A stretch of DNA of 64,000 nt. It comes from Candidatus Obscuribacterales bacterium (GTDB lineage Bacteria > Cyanobacteriota > Vampirovibrionia > Obscuribacterales > Obscuribacteraceae). A model generated the notes under the pieces. It saw nothing but the letters and a program-made list of their open reading frames with translations, was not told the DNA's origin and did no database searches. Location of the stretch: positions 248,001 to 312,000 of the forward strand of contig JARLHI010000054.1 of NCBI GenBank assembly GCA_031292355.1, written 5' to 3'. Position 1 is the stretch's first letter. Every line of letters begins with the position of its first letter. Below, piece by piece: positions 50,833 through 59,646 of this stretch. The position numbers and the translations under genes were made by a program.

Positions 50833-52706
50833 CAATGTTTGTTTCCATGGCGCAGTAATTCTTCGATTGAGACTCCCTTGGTCAGCGAGTCGACAGAAAT
50901 GATGCCCAAGTCGTGTTGCAATTGAGCTTCCGATTGTTTGAGTGTAATAATCGATTGAGCGTCTGTTGAAAGTCCGCTAATGTAATTGGACTTCGCCCGT
51001 TCAAAATCTAGCACCGTAACGTTTCCAGTTTTTAAGCTCACCTGCGAAAGGCGCAGTTCTTCCTCGTTTGTGTCCAATGCCGAAGCGGAGCTTTCTATGT
51101 GAGCAAGACTCGAAAGACAGCTCGAGTAATCGGTTCTGATTGCTTCGGAAACGCTCATCAACTTTTGATTTGACTGTAAAAGGGCTTGCCTGGCCAGTCC
51201 TCTCAAAGCCACGATATTAGCAGCCGTAGTCAAGCCGCTATTACCGAGGCTCCAGTTTAAAGATAAGCCAGCCTGAAAGGTATTGTATGAGCCTGGAGAC
51301 GTACCAGAGCTTGCCGTATTCGAGCCGTTTATATTAGACGTTGACGCACCTGAAACTGACAAAGGGCTGATGATTGAAGGCGCTACCGAACCTGAGGTCA
51401 CAAGTGTTCCTGATTGAATGTTTGCCATCGGCGTGCCTCCGCTAGAGGCAACCAATGAGGACGAAGTCGTATTGGCGCCGCTGGTCGCGTCCGAATCACT
51501 GCCTGGACTCAAACTGGCAGTCTGTCCGAGAGCAGTATTGGAAGTTGAGCTATTGTTTGAGTATGATGAGGAGGCGATAGACGAAACCGCCGCTCCGGCA
51601 AGACCGTTCGACGAGCCAGTATAAGAAAGATATGACCGCGTATAAGCGAGAAACGCCGCCACTGTGGGATAGTACGATGCCATCCCAATCTGAATGTCTC
51701 TTGCCGCGGCCATGCGAAAATATTCGTACTCGCGCAATTCCGGATTATTGTGATAGGCGACCCAGAGAAGCTGATCTATTTTCGGAAAGCCTCTAATCAA
51801 AGGAGCAAACGGCAGATCTACCTCTGTCGGAACCAAATTGACAGACAAGGGCAAGTCGAGTGAATAGGACAACTGTGTCGCCGCCTTACGAGTTGCAACC
51901 TGCTGGTCTTGCAATTCCTGCTCACTGGTCTTCAATTGCGATTCAGCTGAAACAACTGCATATCTGGTGCTGGTACCTGCTTTAAGGGCCAGCTGTTGTT
52001 GCTTCAACGATGTTTGAGATAGCTCTACGCTCTTCAATTTTATGCGCAAAAGTTGATATTGCAGGGCGAGATTTGTGTAGCGTTTGAAAGCTTCAAGCAA
52101 TGCATCATTCTTCGATGCGACCGTTGCTTTGTGCCATCCCTTCGCACGAAAGCCCTGCGCAACGATAAATTGAGAATAATTGCCGCCAGTGAATAGTGGG
52201 AAGATTAACCGATTTGACCAGACGTTTGAAAATGTATTGGTCTCATTACTATTGATATTAGATGAAGTGAGGCTCAGACTGCTGCTTAAGGACGGTAGCC
52301 AGTTTGACAGGTAGCTGAAGAATACGGTTTTTTGGTAATACTCGCTTTCGCGAGAAATTCGCAAAGAGAGATTGTTGGAGGAGCTAATTTCCAGCGCTTC
52401 TTTCAAGGTAATCGGCTGGTTGCGTTCTGCGTCCAACAGCAAAGGGCGCATTGACGCAACTTGAATCAATGCGCCCAATTTAAGAGGTTGAGAGCGAAGC
52501 AAGGTCCTCTCATATTGCTGCATATCGCCCCCTAGAGGTTGCCGACTTCCTTCCACAGAGGGCAGAATTGGTTGCATCTTGGGCAGTTCCGTCATGCCGG
52601 CGGGATTCTGTCGCGGAATATCATCAACTGCTGCAAGCGCGGGCTGCATTGCCGCAATCAGAACTGTAAAAATGTAAGAGAACGATATTTTTGCTTGCCT
52701 ATTCAT
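50832..52706 (-). CDS. TolC-family outer-membrane protein 2 of the RND operon, with ~110-residue outer loop
   Basis: 624 residues from ATG 52706, which overlaps the previous TolC stop as TGATG. Signal peptide: 'ISFSYIFTVLIAAMQPALA'. A linker 'PLKLGALIQVASMRPLLLD' then leads to two OEP repeats ('ITLKEALEISSSNNLSLRIS', 'LLWVAYHNNPELREYEYFRM'). Between barrel strands 'YPTVAAFLAYTRSYLSY' and 'YNTFQAGLSLNWSLGNSG' lies a Ser/Thr/Asn/Gly-rich insert of ~113 residues (about 51285-51625). This is where TolC has its extracellular loop, so the insert should be surface-exposed. It is a paralogue of the adjacent TolC. Confidence 0.88.
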   Translation of the reverse strand: MNRQAKISFSYIFTVLIAAMQPALAAVDDIPRQNPAGMTELPKMQPILPSVEGSRQPLGGDMQQYERTLLRSQPLKLGALIQVASMRPLLLDAERNQPITLKEALEISSSNNLSLRISRESEYYQKTVFFSYLSNWLPSLSSSLSLTSSNINSNETNTFSNVWSNRLIFPLFTGGNYSQFIVAQGFRAKGWHKATVASKNDALLEAFKRYTNLALQYQLLRIKLKSVELSQTSLKQQQLALKAGTSTRYAVVSAESQLKTSEQELQDQQVATRKAATQLSYSLDLPLSVNLVPTEVDLPFAPLIRGFPKIDQLLWVAYHNNPELREYEYFRMAAARDIQIGMASYYPTVAAFLAYTRSYLSYTGSSNGLAGAAVSSIASSSYSNNSSTSNTALGQTASLSPGSDSDATSGANTTSSSLVASSGGTPMANIQSGTLVTSGSVAPSIISPLSVSGASTSNINGSNTASSGTSPGSYNTFQAGLSLNWSLGNSGLTTAANIVALRGLARQALLQSNQKLMSVSEAIRTDYSSCLSSLAHIESSASALDTNEEELRLSQVSLKTGNVTVLDFERAKSNYISGLSTDAQSIITLKQSEAQLQHDLGIISVDSLTKGVSIEELLRHGNKH

Positions 52707-54304
52707 CAGTTCGTCGCTCCAACCAATCGATGGCAATCAATCGTTCCCATGTCATATAACAATTGGGCCTGAGCTTGATTAGATGTCACGATCGCTTGGG
52801 CCTGCGAATATAAATCTGAAATGTACTTATTCTCAGCCTGTAACACTTCCACGTTCGTGCCGTTTCCAACCCCTAAACGTAAATCAGCTAGCCGCAAAGC
52901 CTCTGCCGATGCTGCTGCTGCCGCTGCCGCCGTGTCAATCTGCTGCCTTGCAGATTTGAAAGTAATGTAATCAATGCGAACTTGTTCACGCACCAATTCC
53001 AATTCTTGATTTGCCTGCAATAACGCCTGTCGCGCAAGAGCTCGTGCCCCCAGTATATTTGCCGCCGTGCTTACTCCCATATTTGCAAGGCTCCAGCTTA
53101 AAGACATTGAGCGCTGCACCGTGTTATAAGTGCCGCCATAAATACCGGCTCCAGCAGTGTTGGACGATGACGAACTACTGCTATTGCTCGTGGATGAAGA
53201 ACTAGTAGTGCTACTCGAGCTAGATGAGTTGACCGTCGTATTGGAATTGTTTGCCGATGTCGAAAGACTCACAGATGGATAGAGTCCTGCTGCCGTCAAC
53301 TGCACATTGCGTCTGGCTGCGTATTTGAACATTTCATACTCTCTGAGGTCTGGACGGCTCTGTACCGCAGTTTCCAGGCACTCTTGAACGCTCAAGGAAT
53401 CCGAGATGATGCTTACCTCTTTTAATTCTTGTTCGACAGGCACGAGGTTAATCGCTAGCGGCATGTGCAAATTGTAGGCAAGCGTGATCGATGCCTGGCG
53501 CGTAGCGATTTGCTGGGCAAGCAATGCCTGCTCGTCTGATGCTAACTGACTTTTAGATTGAACGATATTGTATCTGGTGCCTGTCCCGCTCTTCAATTTA
53601 TCTTCGTTGAGTTTCAGCTCGCTCTTTGATACCTCGACGGCTTTCAATCGTATGCGCAAAAGTGCATGTGCAAGACTGAGGTAGGTGTAATCTTTGTAAA
53701 TGGTCAAAAGAGCGCTATTTATGTTGGTTTGATGTGTATATTTCCAGCCCTTCGTACGATAAGCCTGGACGAGCACCCCTTGCAAAACCGAGCCGCCCTG
53801 AAAAACCGGATACGTCACTCGCGGTGCAAACACAGTAGAAGTCGAATGCGTTTCTGGATCTAAAACGTGCGACTTGGTCACTACATAAGACAAACTGAAC
53901 GAAGGTATAAAGCCTGCCAATTGACCAGCTAGTGCTGCTTGTTGATACATGTAGCTTTCTTTAGAAATTCTTATCGATAGACTATTTTCCCAACCATAAT
54001 CGAGACACTCTTTCAACGAAATAGGCATATCTCGCTCGCCGTCGAGTAAAATCGGTCGCATGCCTGCCACTTGAATCAAGGCGCCCAGTTTGATGGGGTT
54101 CATTTTCAGTAATTTATTTTGCTCATGATCGCTAGCAATTAGCTGTTGCTTATTGCTAGAAGAATTTTGCTTCGGCACGATCGTAGAAAGCTGATTGTTC
54201 AAAGAGTTCTGCTCTGGGGGCGTAGCATCCGTCTCAGCGGCGATACTCATCGGCTGGCAACCGAGCATTGCTGCAAGGAACAGCAGGGAATTTTTTTTTC
54301 TCAC
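52706..54304 (-). CDS. TolC-family outer-membrane protein 1 of the RND operon
   Basis: 532 residues from GTG 54304, which overlaps the RND stop as GTGA; GGGGG lies upstream. Codons 2-5 hold an A9 tract. The signal peptide is 'SLLFLAAMLGCQPMSIAA', possibly a lipobox-like site at 'LGC'. The linker 'PIKLGALIQVAGMRPILLD' is shared with TolC 2. OEP repeats: 'ISLKECLDYGWENSLSIRIS' and 'LETAVQSRPDLREYEMFKYA'. The extracellular-loop position holds a Ser-rich insert of ~37 residues (about 53147-53257). It probably pairs with the RND pump just upstream. Confidence 0.88.
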   Translation of the reverse strand: MRKKNSLLFLAAMLGCQPMSIAAETDATPPEQNSLNNQLSTIVPKQNSSSNKQQLIASDHEQNKLLKMNPIKLGALIQVAGMRPILLDGERDMPISLKECLDYGWENSLSIRISKESYMYQQAALAGQLAGFIPSFSLSYVVTKSHVLDPETHSTSTVFAPRVTYPVFQGGSVLQGVLVQAYRTKGWKYTHQTNINSALLTIYKDYTYLSLAHALLRIRLKAVEVSKSELKLNEDKLKSGTGTRYNIVQSKSQLASDEQALLAQQIATRQASITLAYNLHMPLAINLVPVEQELKEVSIISDSLSVQECLETAVQSRPDLREYEMFKYAARRNVQLTAAGLYPSVSLSTSANNSNTTVNSSSSSSTTSSSSTSNSSSSSSSNTAGAGIYGGTYNTVQRSMSLSWSLANMGVSTAANILGARALARQALLQANQELELVREQVRIDYITFKSARQQIDTAAAAAAASAEALRLADLRLGVGNGTNVEVLQAENKYISDLYSQAQAIVTSNQAQAQLLYDMGTIDCHRLVGATN

Positions 54305-57300
54305 GCCCGCCCCCAAATCTTTTTTACTCGTGCGCGCAGCATTTTTGAATATTTCGCCATCGCTTCCTTTTCGGCGACGAAAATGGTCGGAATCACCACG
54401 AGTGTGAGTATCGACGAAGTAGTCAAGCCACCAATAACAGCCACCGCCATCGGTGCTCTCTGCTCAGCGCCGACATCACTACCCATTGCTATAGGCACCA
54501 TTCCTGCCACCATGGCAAATGTAGTCATCAGTATTGGTCTCATGCGCTCTGTTCCTGCTTGCATTACAGCTTCAGTAGGACTCAGTCCCTGATGCTCGAT
54601 TGCCATCAGTGCGTATTCCACTAGTAAAATCGCGTTCTTAGCTACCAATCCCATAAGCATTACGATGCCGATCAATGCATATAATCCAAGAGGCTGCCTC
54701 GCTATCAACAAAGCAGTCATTGCTCCACCTAAAGAAAGCGGCAAGGCAACCATGATCGTGAGAGGGTCGATGAAATTATTGAAAAGCAGAACCAGCACGC
54801 AATACATAAGAACAATTGCAGTGGCAATCGCTATTCCAAAGCTGCTGAACGTTTCCTGCTGAATCTGGACATCTCCAGTCATCAGTTCCTGAATTGCTGC
54901 AGGGCGATTCCGATTGATTGGCAAATCTCGCACTTGCTGAAGTGCTTTGCCCAGAGGAGTTTTGTTAACCAGCTGGGCAGAAATAGTCACTTCGCGCAAT
55001 TTGTTGTACCGCGACAGTTGGGAAGGTCCAGTCACCCGTTCAATTTTCGCGACGGAATTGAGGGGAACAAGTGTGCCGTTGCCTGATGACACTTTCAGCG
55101 AACGCAGATAATCAAAACGGTCTCGTGCAGTTTTATTGAGCGTAACGCGCACGTCAAGTTGTCGGTCGGCAAGGTCGAATTTACCCAAATTGGCGTCGGC
55201 GTCACCGAGCGTTGATACCATCGCTGTTCGGGCAATCGATTGAACGGTAATTCCCTGCTGTGCTACCAGGTCTCGATTGGGAGTGATAATGATTTGCGGA
55301 GAGCGCAAGGCTGCGTCGGTGTCGACATCAGCTAGACCTGGAATTTGCTTCATTTCTGCGACAAGCTTCGGCACAAATTCGACGAGTGCTTTTGGGTCGC
55401 TGGAAACCAGGCAGTATTGCAAGCGTCCGCCCACGCCCTGCGACGCCGAGAAGGTTAACTTCACCCCTGGAATATGGCCAAGCTCGTTTCTCAGTTTTTG
55501 CTCGAAAGCACTTTGACTCAATTTTCGCTGTGATTTCGGTTGCAAATCAATGTATAGCTCTGCCTTGTTGACTGCCGCCGCTGTGGAAGCATGCGCGATA
55601 CCGTTGTTCTCTGCCGGTGTACCGATGCTGGCGAAAATATGCTGTACTTCCGGATGCGTCATTATTTTTCTAGTCAGATAGTCGGCCACCTTGATTGATT
55701 TAGAAAGTTTCGCACCAGGTTCTAACTGCACCGTCAATAGTGATTCGCTGCGGTCGGTAGATTCCATGAAGTTTGTTGGCGTCGCCGCTGTCAGCGCCAA
55801 ACTCATCGCAAAGAATGAAACCGACAATCCTATTGTTGCCTTTCTGTGCGCCAAGGCCCACTTCAACCATTTTTCGTACAATAACAAAAACCGCTGATTT
55901 GCAGCAGATTCGTGAGTTTTATTCACCAACCAATTTGCCGCCATCATTGGTGTAATCAGACGAGCGACTACCAGCGAAAAGAAGACAGCCACTGCAACGG
56001 TAATGCCGAACTGTTTGAAGAACTGACCTGGTATACCGCTCATAAAGGCGACAGGCAAAAATACTGCAATGATGGACATGGTTGTTGCCACCACTGCCAA
56101 CCCAATTTCGTCAGCGGCTTCTAACGCTGCTTGCATGGGCGATTTACCCATTTGAATATGGCGCACAATATTTTCGATTTCGACAATAGCGTCGTCGACC
56201 AAAATCCCGACCACTAACGCTAGACCAAGAAGCGAGATGTTGTTCAGTGTGAAGTTGAGCATCTTCATGACGGCGAACGTCGGCACTACACTCAGTGGCA
56301 TAGCCATGGCTGATATTGCAGCTGACCGCCAATCTTTCAAGAAAAACCAGATTGTCAGCACCGCCAGCAATCCGCCGAAAAGCATGGCTTCGATGGTGGC
56401 GTCGAAAGAGTTCTTGACGTATGTAGCGTTTGTTCTTACCTTGTAAATACTCATGTCCTTTGGCAGCATGGGCTTGATTTCGTCGAGCTTTTTATCAACT
56501 AACTCTGCAACTTGGGCAAGACCTGAGCCTGGCGTTCTCCTCACAGCAAAAGCAATTACGGGTTTGTCATCGTATAACGCGTACTGTCTAGGCTCTGAAT
56601 ATCTATCGCTTACCACACCAAGAGAATCCAGATTCGTCCAAGTATTTGAACGAAGGGCGATTTTAAGCGCTTTGAATTCGTCCAGAGTGCGAGAGCTACC
56701 AACTGTACGAATTGTCTCTTCTGTTTGATCGAGTTCTCCGCGACCGCCTGGCTGATTGACATTGCGATAGCGAATTTGATCGTTCACATCCTGCGCTGTC
56801 AGTCCAACCGCTTCTAGTCGAGTCGGATTGAGTTCAATTTCAACTTCACGACTGACACCGCCTGCTCGTTGGATCTGTCCGACACCTGGAACACTCAAGA
56901 GAGCCCTGTTCAGGTCATTGTCGACGTACCAGCTCAACTGAGCTGTGTTTAGGGTGGGTGCCGAAACCACATAAGTGGCAAAAGCATTGCCGGTAACGTC
57001 TTGTCTTTGAATATTCGGCTCTTCGATTTCAGATGGAAGCTCGTTTTTGATTCGGTCAACCCTGTCTCTCACATCGTTGACTGCCCGGTCAGTGTTGGTG
57101 CCAAGTTCAAATTCAATAACAGTCGAAGATGAGCCTTCAGATACTGTGGATTGTATGTCTCGAATTCCAATCAGCCCAGATATTGCATCCTCAATCTTCT
57201 TTGTTACTTGAATCTCTAATTCGGACGGTGCGGCGCCATTTTCATTGATGGTGACGGTAATAGTGGGCAAGTCGATGTTCGGATTTTCGTCTCTTGCCAT

Positions 57301-57396
57301 TTGCAGAAAAGAAACCAGTCCTGCACATACCAGGATCAAGAACAAAACAATTGGTGGGACTGGATTTTTGATCGACCAGGCAGAAATGTTTTTCAC
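54301..57396 (-). CDS. RND efflux pump, HAE1/MexB-AcrB type
   Basis: 1031 residues, full length for the family, with 12 membrane helices and two large periplasmic loops. The start 'NISAWSIKNPVPPIVLFLIL' and 'MARDENPNIDLPTITVTI' are typical. The proton-relay Asp pair lies in 'VVGILVDDAIVEIENIVRH' in helix 4, and 'GLVAKNAILLVEYAL' holds the Lys of helix 10. It exports hydrophobic compounds with proton antiport. It overlaps the adaptor stop by 4 bp and the TolC start by 4 bp, so the three are cotranslated. Expression is probably repressed by the divergent MarR. Confidence 0.95.
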   Translation of the reverse strand: MKNISAWSIKNPVPPIVLFLILVCAGLVSFLQMARDENPNIDLPTITVTINENGAAPSELEIQVTKKIEDAISGLIGIRDIQSTVSEGSSSTVIEFELGTNTDRAVNDVRDRVDRIKNELPSEIEEPNIQRQDVTGNAFATYVVSAPTLNTAQLSWYVDNDLNRALLSVPGVGQIQRAGGVSREVEIELNPTRLEAVGLTAQDVNDQIRYRNVNQPGGRGELDQTEETIRTVGSSRTLDEFKALKIALRSNTWTNLDSLGVVSDRYSEPRQYALYDDKPVIAFAVRRTPGSGLAQVAELVDKKLDEIKPMLPKDMSIYKVRTNATYVKNSFDATIEAMLFGGLLAVLTIWFFLKDWRSAAISAMAMPLSVVPTFAVMKMLNFTLNNISLLGLALVVGILVDDAIVEIENIVRHIQMGKSPMQAALEAADEIGLAVVATTMSIIAVFLPVAFMSGIPGQFFKQFGITVAVAVFFSLVVARLITPMMAANWLVNKTHESAANQRFLLLYEKWLKWALAHRKATIGLSVSFFAMSLALTAATPTNFMESTDRSESLLTVQLEPGAKLSKSIKVADYLTRKIMTHPEVQHIFASIGTPAENNGIAHASTAAAVNKAELYIDLQPKSQRKLSQSAFEQKLRNELGHIPGVKLTFSASQGVGGRLQYCLVSSDPKALVEFVPKLVAEMKQIPGLADVDTDAALRSPQIIITPNRDLVAQQGITVQSIARTAMVSTLGDADANLGKFDLADRQLDVRVTLNKTARDRFDYLRSLKVSSGNGTLVPLNSVAKIERVTGPSQLSRYNKLREVTISAQLVNKTPLGKALQQVRDLPINRNRPAAIQELMTGDVQIQQETFSSFGIAIATAIVLMYCVLVLLFNNFIDPLTIMVALPLSLGGAMTALLIARQPLGLYALIGIVMLMGLVAKNAILLVEYALMAIEHQGLSPTEAVMQAGTERMRPILMTTFAMVAGMVPIAMGSDVGAEQRAPMAVAVIGGLTTSSILTLVVIPTIFVAEKEAMAKYSKMLRARVKKIWGRA

Positions 57397-58793
57397 TTCA
57401 AGACCTCTTCCAGTGCTTCAGTGATGCGCACTTTATCATTGTCATTAACCAGAGAGACCCCATCGGTGACGACCTGATCGCCGGCCTTTAATCCTGAAAC
57501 AATCTCCACCATCCCGTTCGAATGGTCTCCTGCTTTAATCCACGTCTTATGACACACACCATCAACGACACGATAAATGAACAGTTGGTCGGAATCGCTC
57601 TGTATCGCATTCTCCGGGATCGTTAACGCACGCTTCAAATCACCTTGCATACTTGCAGAAACAAACATTCCTTGCAAAAATCCTTTGCCGGGTGGAATTT
57701 TGATATGGACCTTGCCCTGTCGAGACTGCGAATCGACTGTTGGTGAAACCAGCCAGACGTAACCTATCACGCAGTTATTGCCGTTTGTTATCTGTGCTTG
57801 CTGCCCGACATGAACTAAAGACAAATCCTCCTGTGACAAATTGCCAGTCACTTCGAGCTCACTAGAGCGTGTAATTTTGAAAAGAACTTTAGTCGCCGAG
57901 CTGATGTCCCCAATATGAGCACTTCTCTCAGTTATGAGCCCGTCGGCGGGCGAGCGTACAAAAGTTTGCTCGAGGTCGGCTCTCAACTCTTGAATGTGCG
58001 CAGCGTGTTGAGCAACTGATGCTTTGGCGATGCGAATATCTTCGTCTCTTCCTCCCCGACGATATTGATGAAGTTTTTCCTGGGCTTGCCTAGCTGCCTG
58101 AGTCGTTTCGTCTAGACTTCGCTTTGTCGAATTCAAAGAGGCAAGTGCTGTTTCCGCATTTGTTGATTTCTGCTCAGATTCTTCGTCGCTCGAACCGCCT
58201 TCTCTATGCAAATCTAAATATCTTTTGGCAATGGCAGCTGCATTACGATATTCGCTTTCTGCTTTTTTGACGTCGAAATTGCTGCGCTCTACAGCGGATT
58301 GAGCTGAACGGACTGCGGCCTCTTGTTGAGCTATTTCTTCTGAGGTATTAGGTTGAAGCGACTTCTGATAACTTGCCTGAGCGCCTGCCAATTGAGCTTC
58401 CTCTTGGCCGAGCTGCGCCTTCAATACTTCATTGTCGAGGATCGCCAGCACTTGATTCTTTTGAACCGAGTCGCCCTCTTCTACTAATACGCGCATTATT
58501 TGCAGCCCGTTCGCCTGCGCGCCTATTGAAAGGGCGTCGCGTGCCGAAATGCTTCCGGTTAACGATATCTTGCGACGCATCGAGTGCATAGCGACTGGGC
58601 TCGTCGCTATTGCTAGAACTGGGTCAGAGTTCGAATGGTTTATGTTAATTCGCTTAGTCCGGATGCTATTAGGAGCACTTTTGGCACCCGACAAGAAAGA
58701 CGAGCCGGTCAAAATATAAATTCCTATTAGAACGATAGCGCCCATAAGCACAGTGACTTTTGCGGATATCGTTGGTTTTTGAAAAATGGACAT
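57393..58793 (-). CDS. RND-system membrane-fusion (adaptor) protein
   Basis: 466 residues. An N-terminal membrane anchor ('VTVLMGAIVLIGIYILTGSS') is followed by the first lipoyl half 'LQIMRVLVEEGDSVQKNQVL', a long coiled coil with Gln/Glu/Ala, and the second half 'QTFVRSPADGLITERSAHIG'. The beta-barrel and membrane-proximal domains follow ('LEVTGNLSQEDLSLVHVGQQ', 'PENAIQSDSDQLFIY'). It joins the RND pump to TolC in the periplasm. It is first in the operon, 105 bp from the divergent MarR gene. Confidence 0.92.
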   Translation of the reverse strand: MSIFQKPTISAKVTVLMGAIVLIGIYILTGSSFLSGAKSAPNSIRTKRININHSNSDPVLAIATSPVAMHSMRRKISLTGSISARDALSIGAQANGLQIMRVLVEEGDSVQKNQVLAILDNEVLKAQLGQEEAQLAGAQASYQKSLQPNTSEEIAQQEAAVRSAQSAVERSNFDVKKAESEYRNAAAIAKRYLDLHREGGSSDEESEQKSTNAETALASLNSTKRSLDETTQAARQAQEKLHQYRRGGRDEDIRIAKASVAQHAAHIQELRADLEQTFVRSPADGLITERSAHIGDISSATKVLFKITRSSELEVTGNLSQEDLSLVHVGQQAQITNGNNCVIGYVWLVSPTVDSQSRQGKVHIKIPPGKGFLQGMFVSASMQGDLKRALTIPENAIQSDSDQLFIYRVVDGVCHKTWIKAGDHSNGMVEIVSGLKAGDQVVTDGVSLVNDNDKVRITEALEEVLK

Positions 58794-58830
58794 GTTATTC
58801 TGGCGTTCAATAGGCGCTAAAAGTAAATGA

Positions 58831-58843
58831 TTGCGTAACGCAA
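58831..58843. promoter_or_regulatory. Putative MarR operator
   Basis: TTGCGT-A-ACGCAA is a perfect inverted repeat with 6-bp arms about one base. It lies in the 105-bp region between the RND adaptor gene (minus) and the MarR gene (plus). MarR-family proteins bind short palindromes of the T-T-G-C ... G-C-A-A kind. It can control both promoters. Confidence 0.65.
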
Positions 58844-58898
58844 CTATTGCATCGTACCATAATTTTGTATTCTGGATTTTGCTGTGTAAAATATATTC

Positions 58899-59396
58899 AT
58901 GGTCAAAAAAATACTTCTAAAACAAACGAATAAATCGGCAATAGATGATCGAGCCTGGCGTCTCTTTGGAAGCCTGCTCTCATTTATTAGCGCCGACATC
59001 GGCATGTTTAAGTCGAAAGAAAAGCCAAAGTTTGCGCCACATGTCGTTCGGAGTCTTCTCAGTTTGGCTCATCGCACTGACGCCACATCATTAAGCGCTC
59101 TTGCTCAAATTCTTGGAGTTTCGCTTCCTCGTGCCAGCCGCATTTGTGAAGACCTGGTCAAGGAGGGCTTCGTCACCAGAGACCGCAGCGAACACGACAG
59201 GCGAGAAGTCATGCTTCATTTAACCAATGAAGCGAATAAATTCAATGCCTCGCTATGGAAAGAACGCAAACCACCTCTGGCAGCCACAATGGAGGAGTTC
59301 TCCGAGGAAGAGATCCAAATCATTGAACGATTTTTGCAGTCGCTAGCGCAGAACTATCGAGAATCGATCCAGGAATCGGAGAATCCCCAGCCGTAA
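58899..59396 (+). CDS. MarR-family transcriptional regulator
   Basis: 165 residues, ATG start. The winged helix-turn-helix is 'ATSLSALAQILGVSLPRASR' followed by 'ICEDLVKEGFVTRDRSEHDR' and 'REVMLHLTNEANKFN', where D-R-x-x-x-x-D-R-R is the MarR wing signature. Helices at both ends would form the dimer. It is divergent from the RND operon and probably represses that operon and itself until a toxic ligand binds. Confidence 0.9.
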   Translation: MVKKILLKQTNKSAIDDRAWRLFGSLLSFISADIGMFKSKEKPKFAPHVVRSLLSLAHRTDATSLSALAQILGVSLPRASRICEDLVKEGFVTRDRSEHDRREVMLHLTNEANKFNASLWKERKPPLAATMEEFSEEEIQIIERFLQSLAQNYRESIQESENPQP

Positions 59397-59646
59397 TCTT
59401 GTTAGACAGCCGTTTCTTATCTTACTCAAATTGATTAGAATCGTTAAAAAAAATAGCACTACATACGGTATCGTTACCAAAAACTGCTATCCGCGCTTCC
59501 AGACGGTCCTAAGCCGCTAAAAAGGCTGATGTCACTCCTTGCATCATCTTGTAGTTGGATTTGTCAATTTCCAAATCTCGGAATTAGCTAATAAAATGCA
59601 ACAAGGGTGATGTTTTGTCGAGCAGATGCCGAACCTCAAAATTTGT

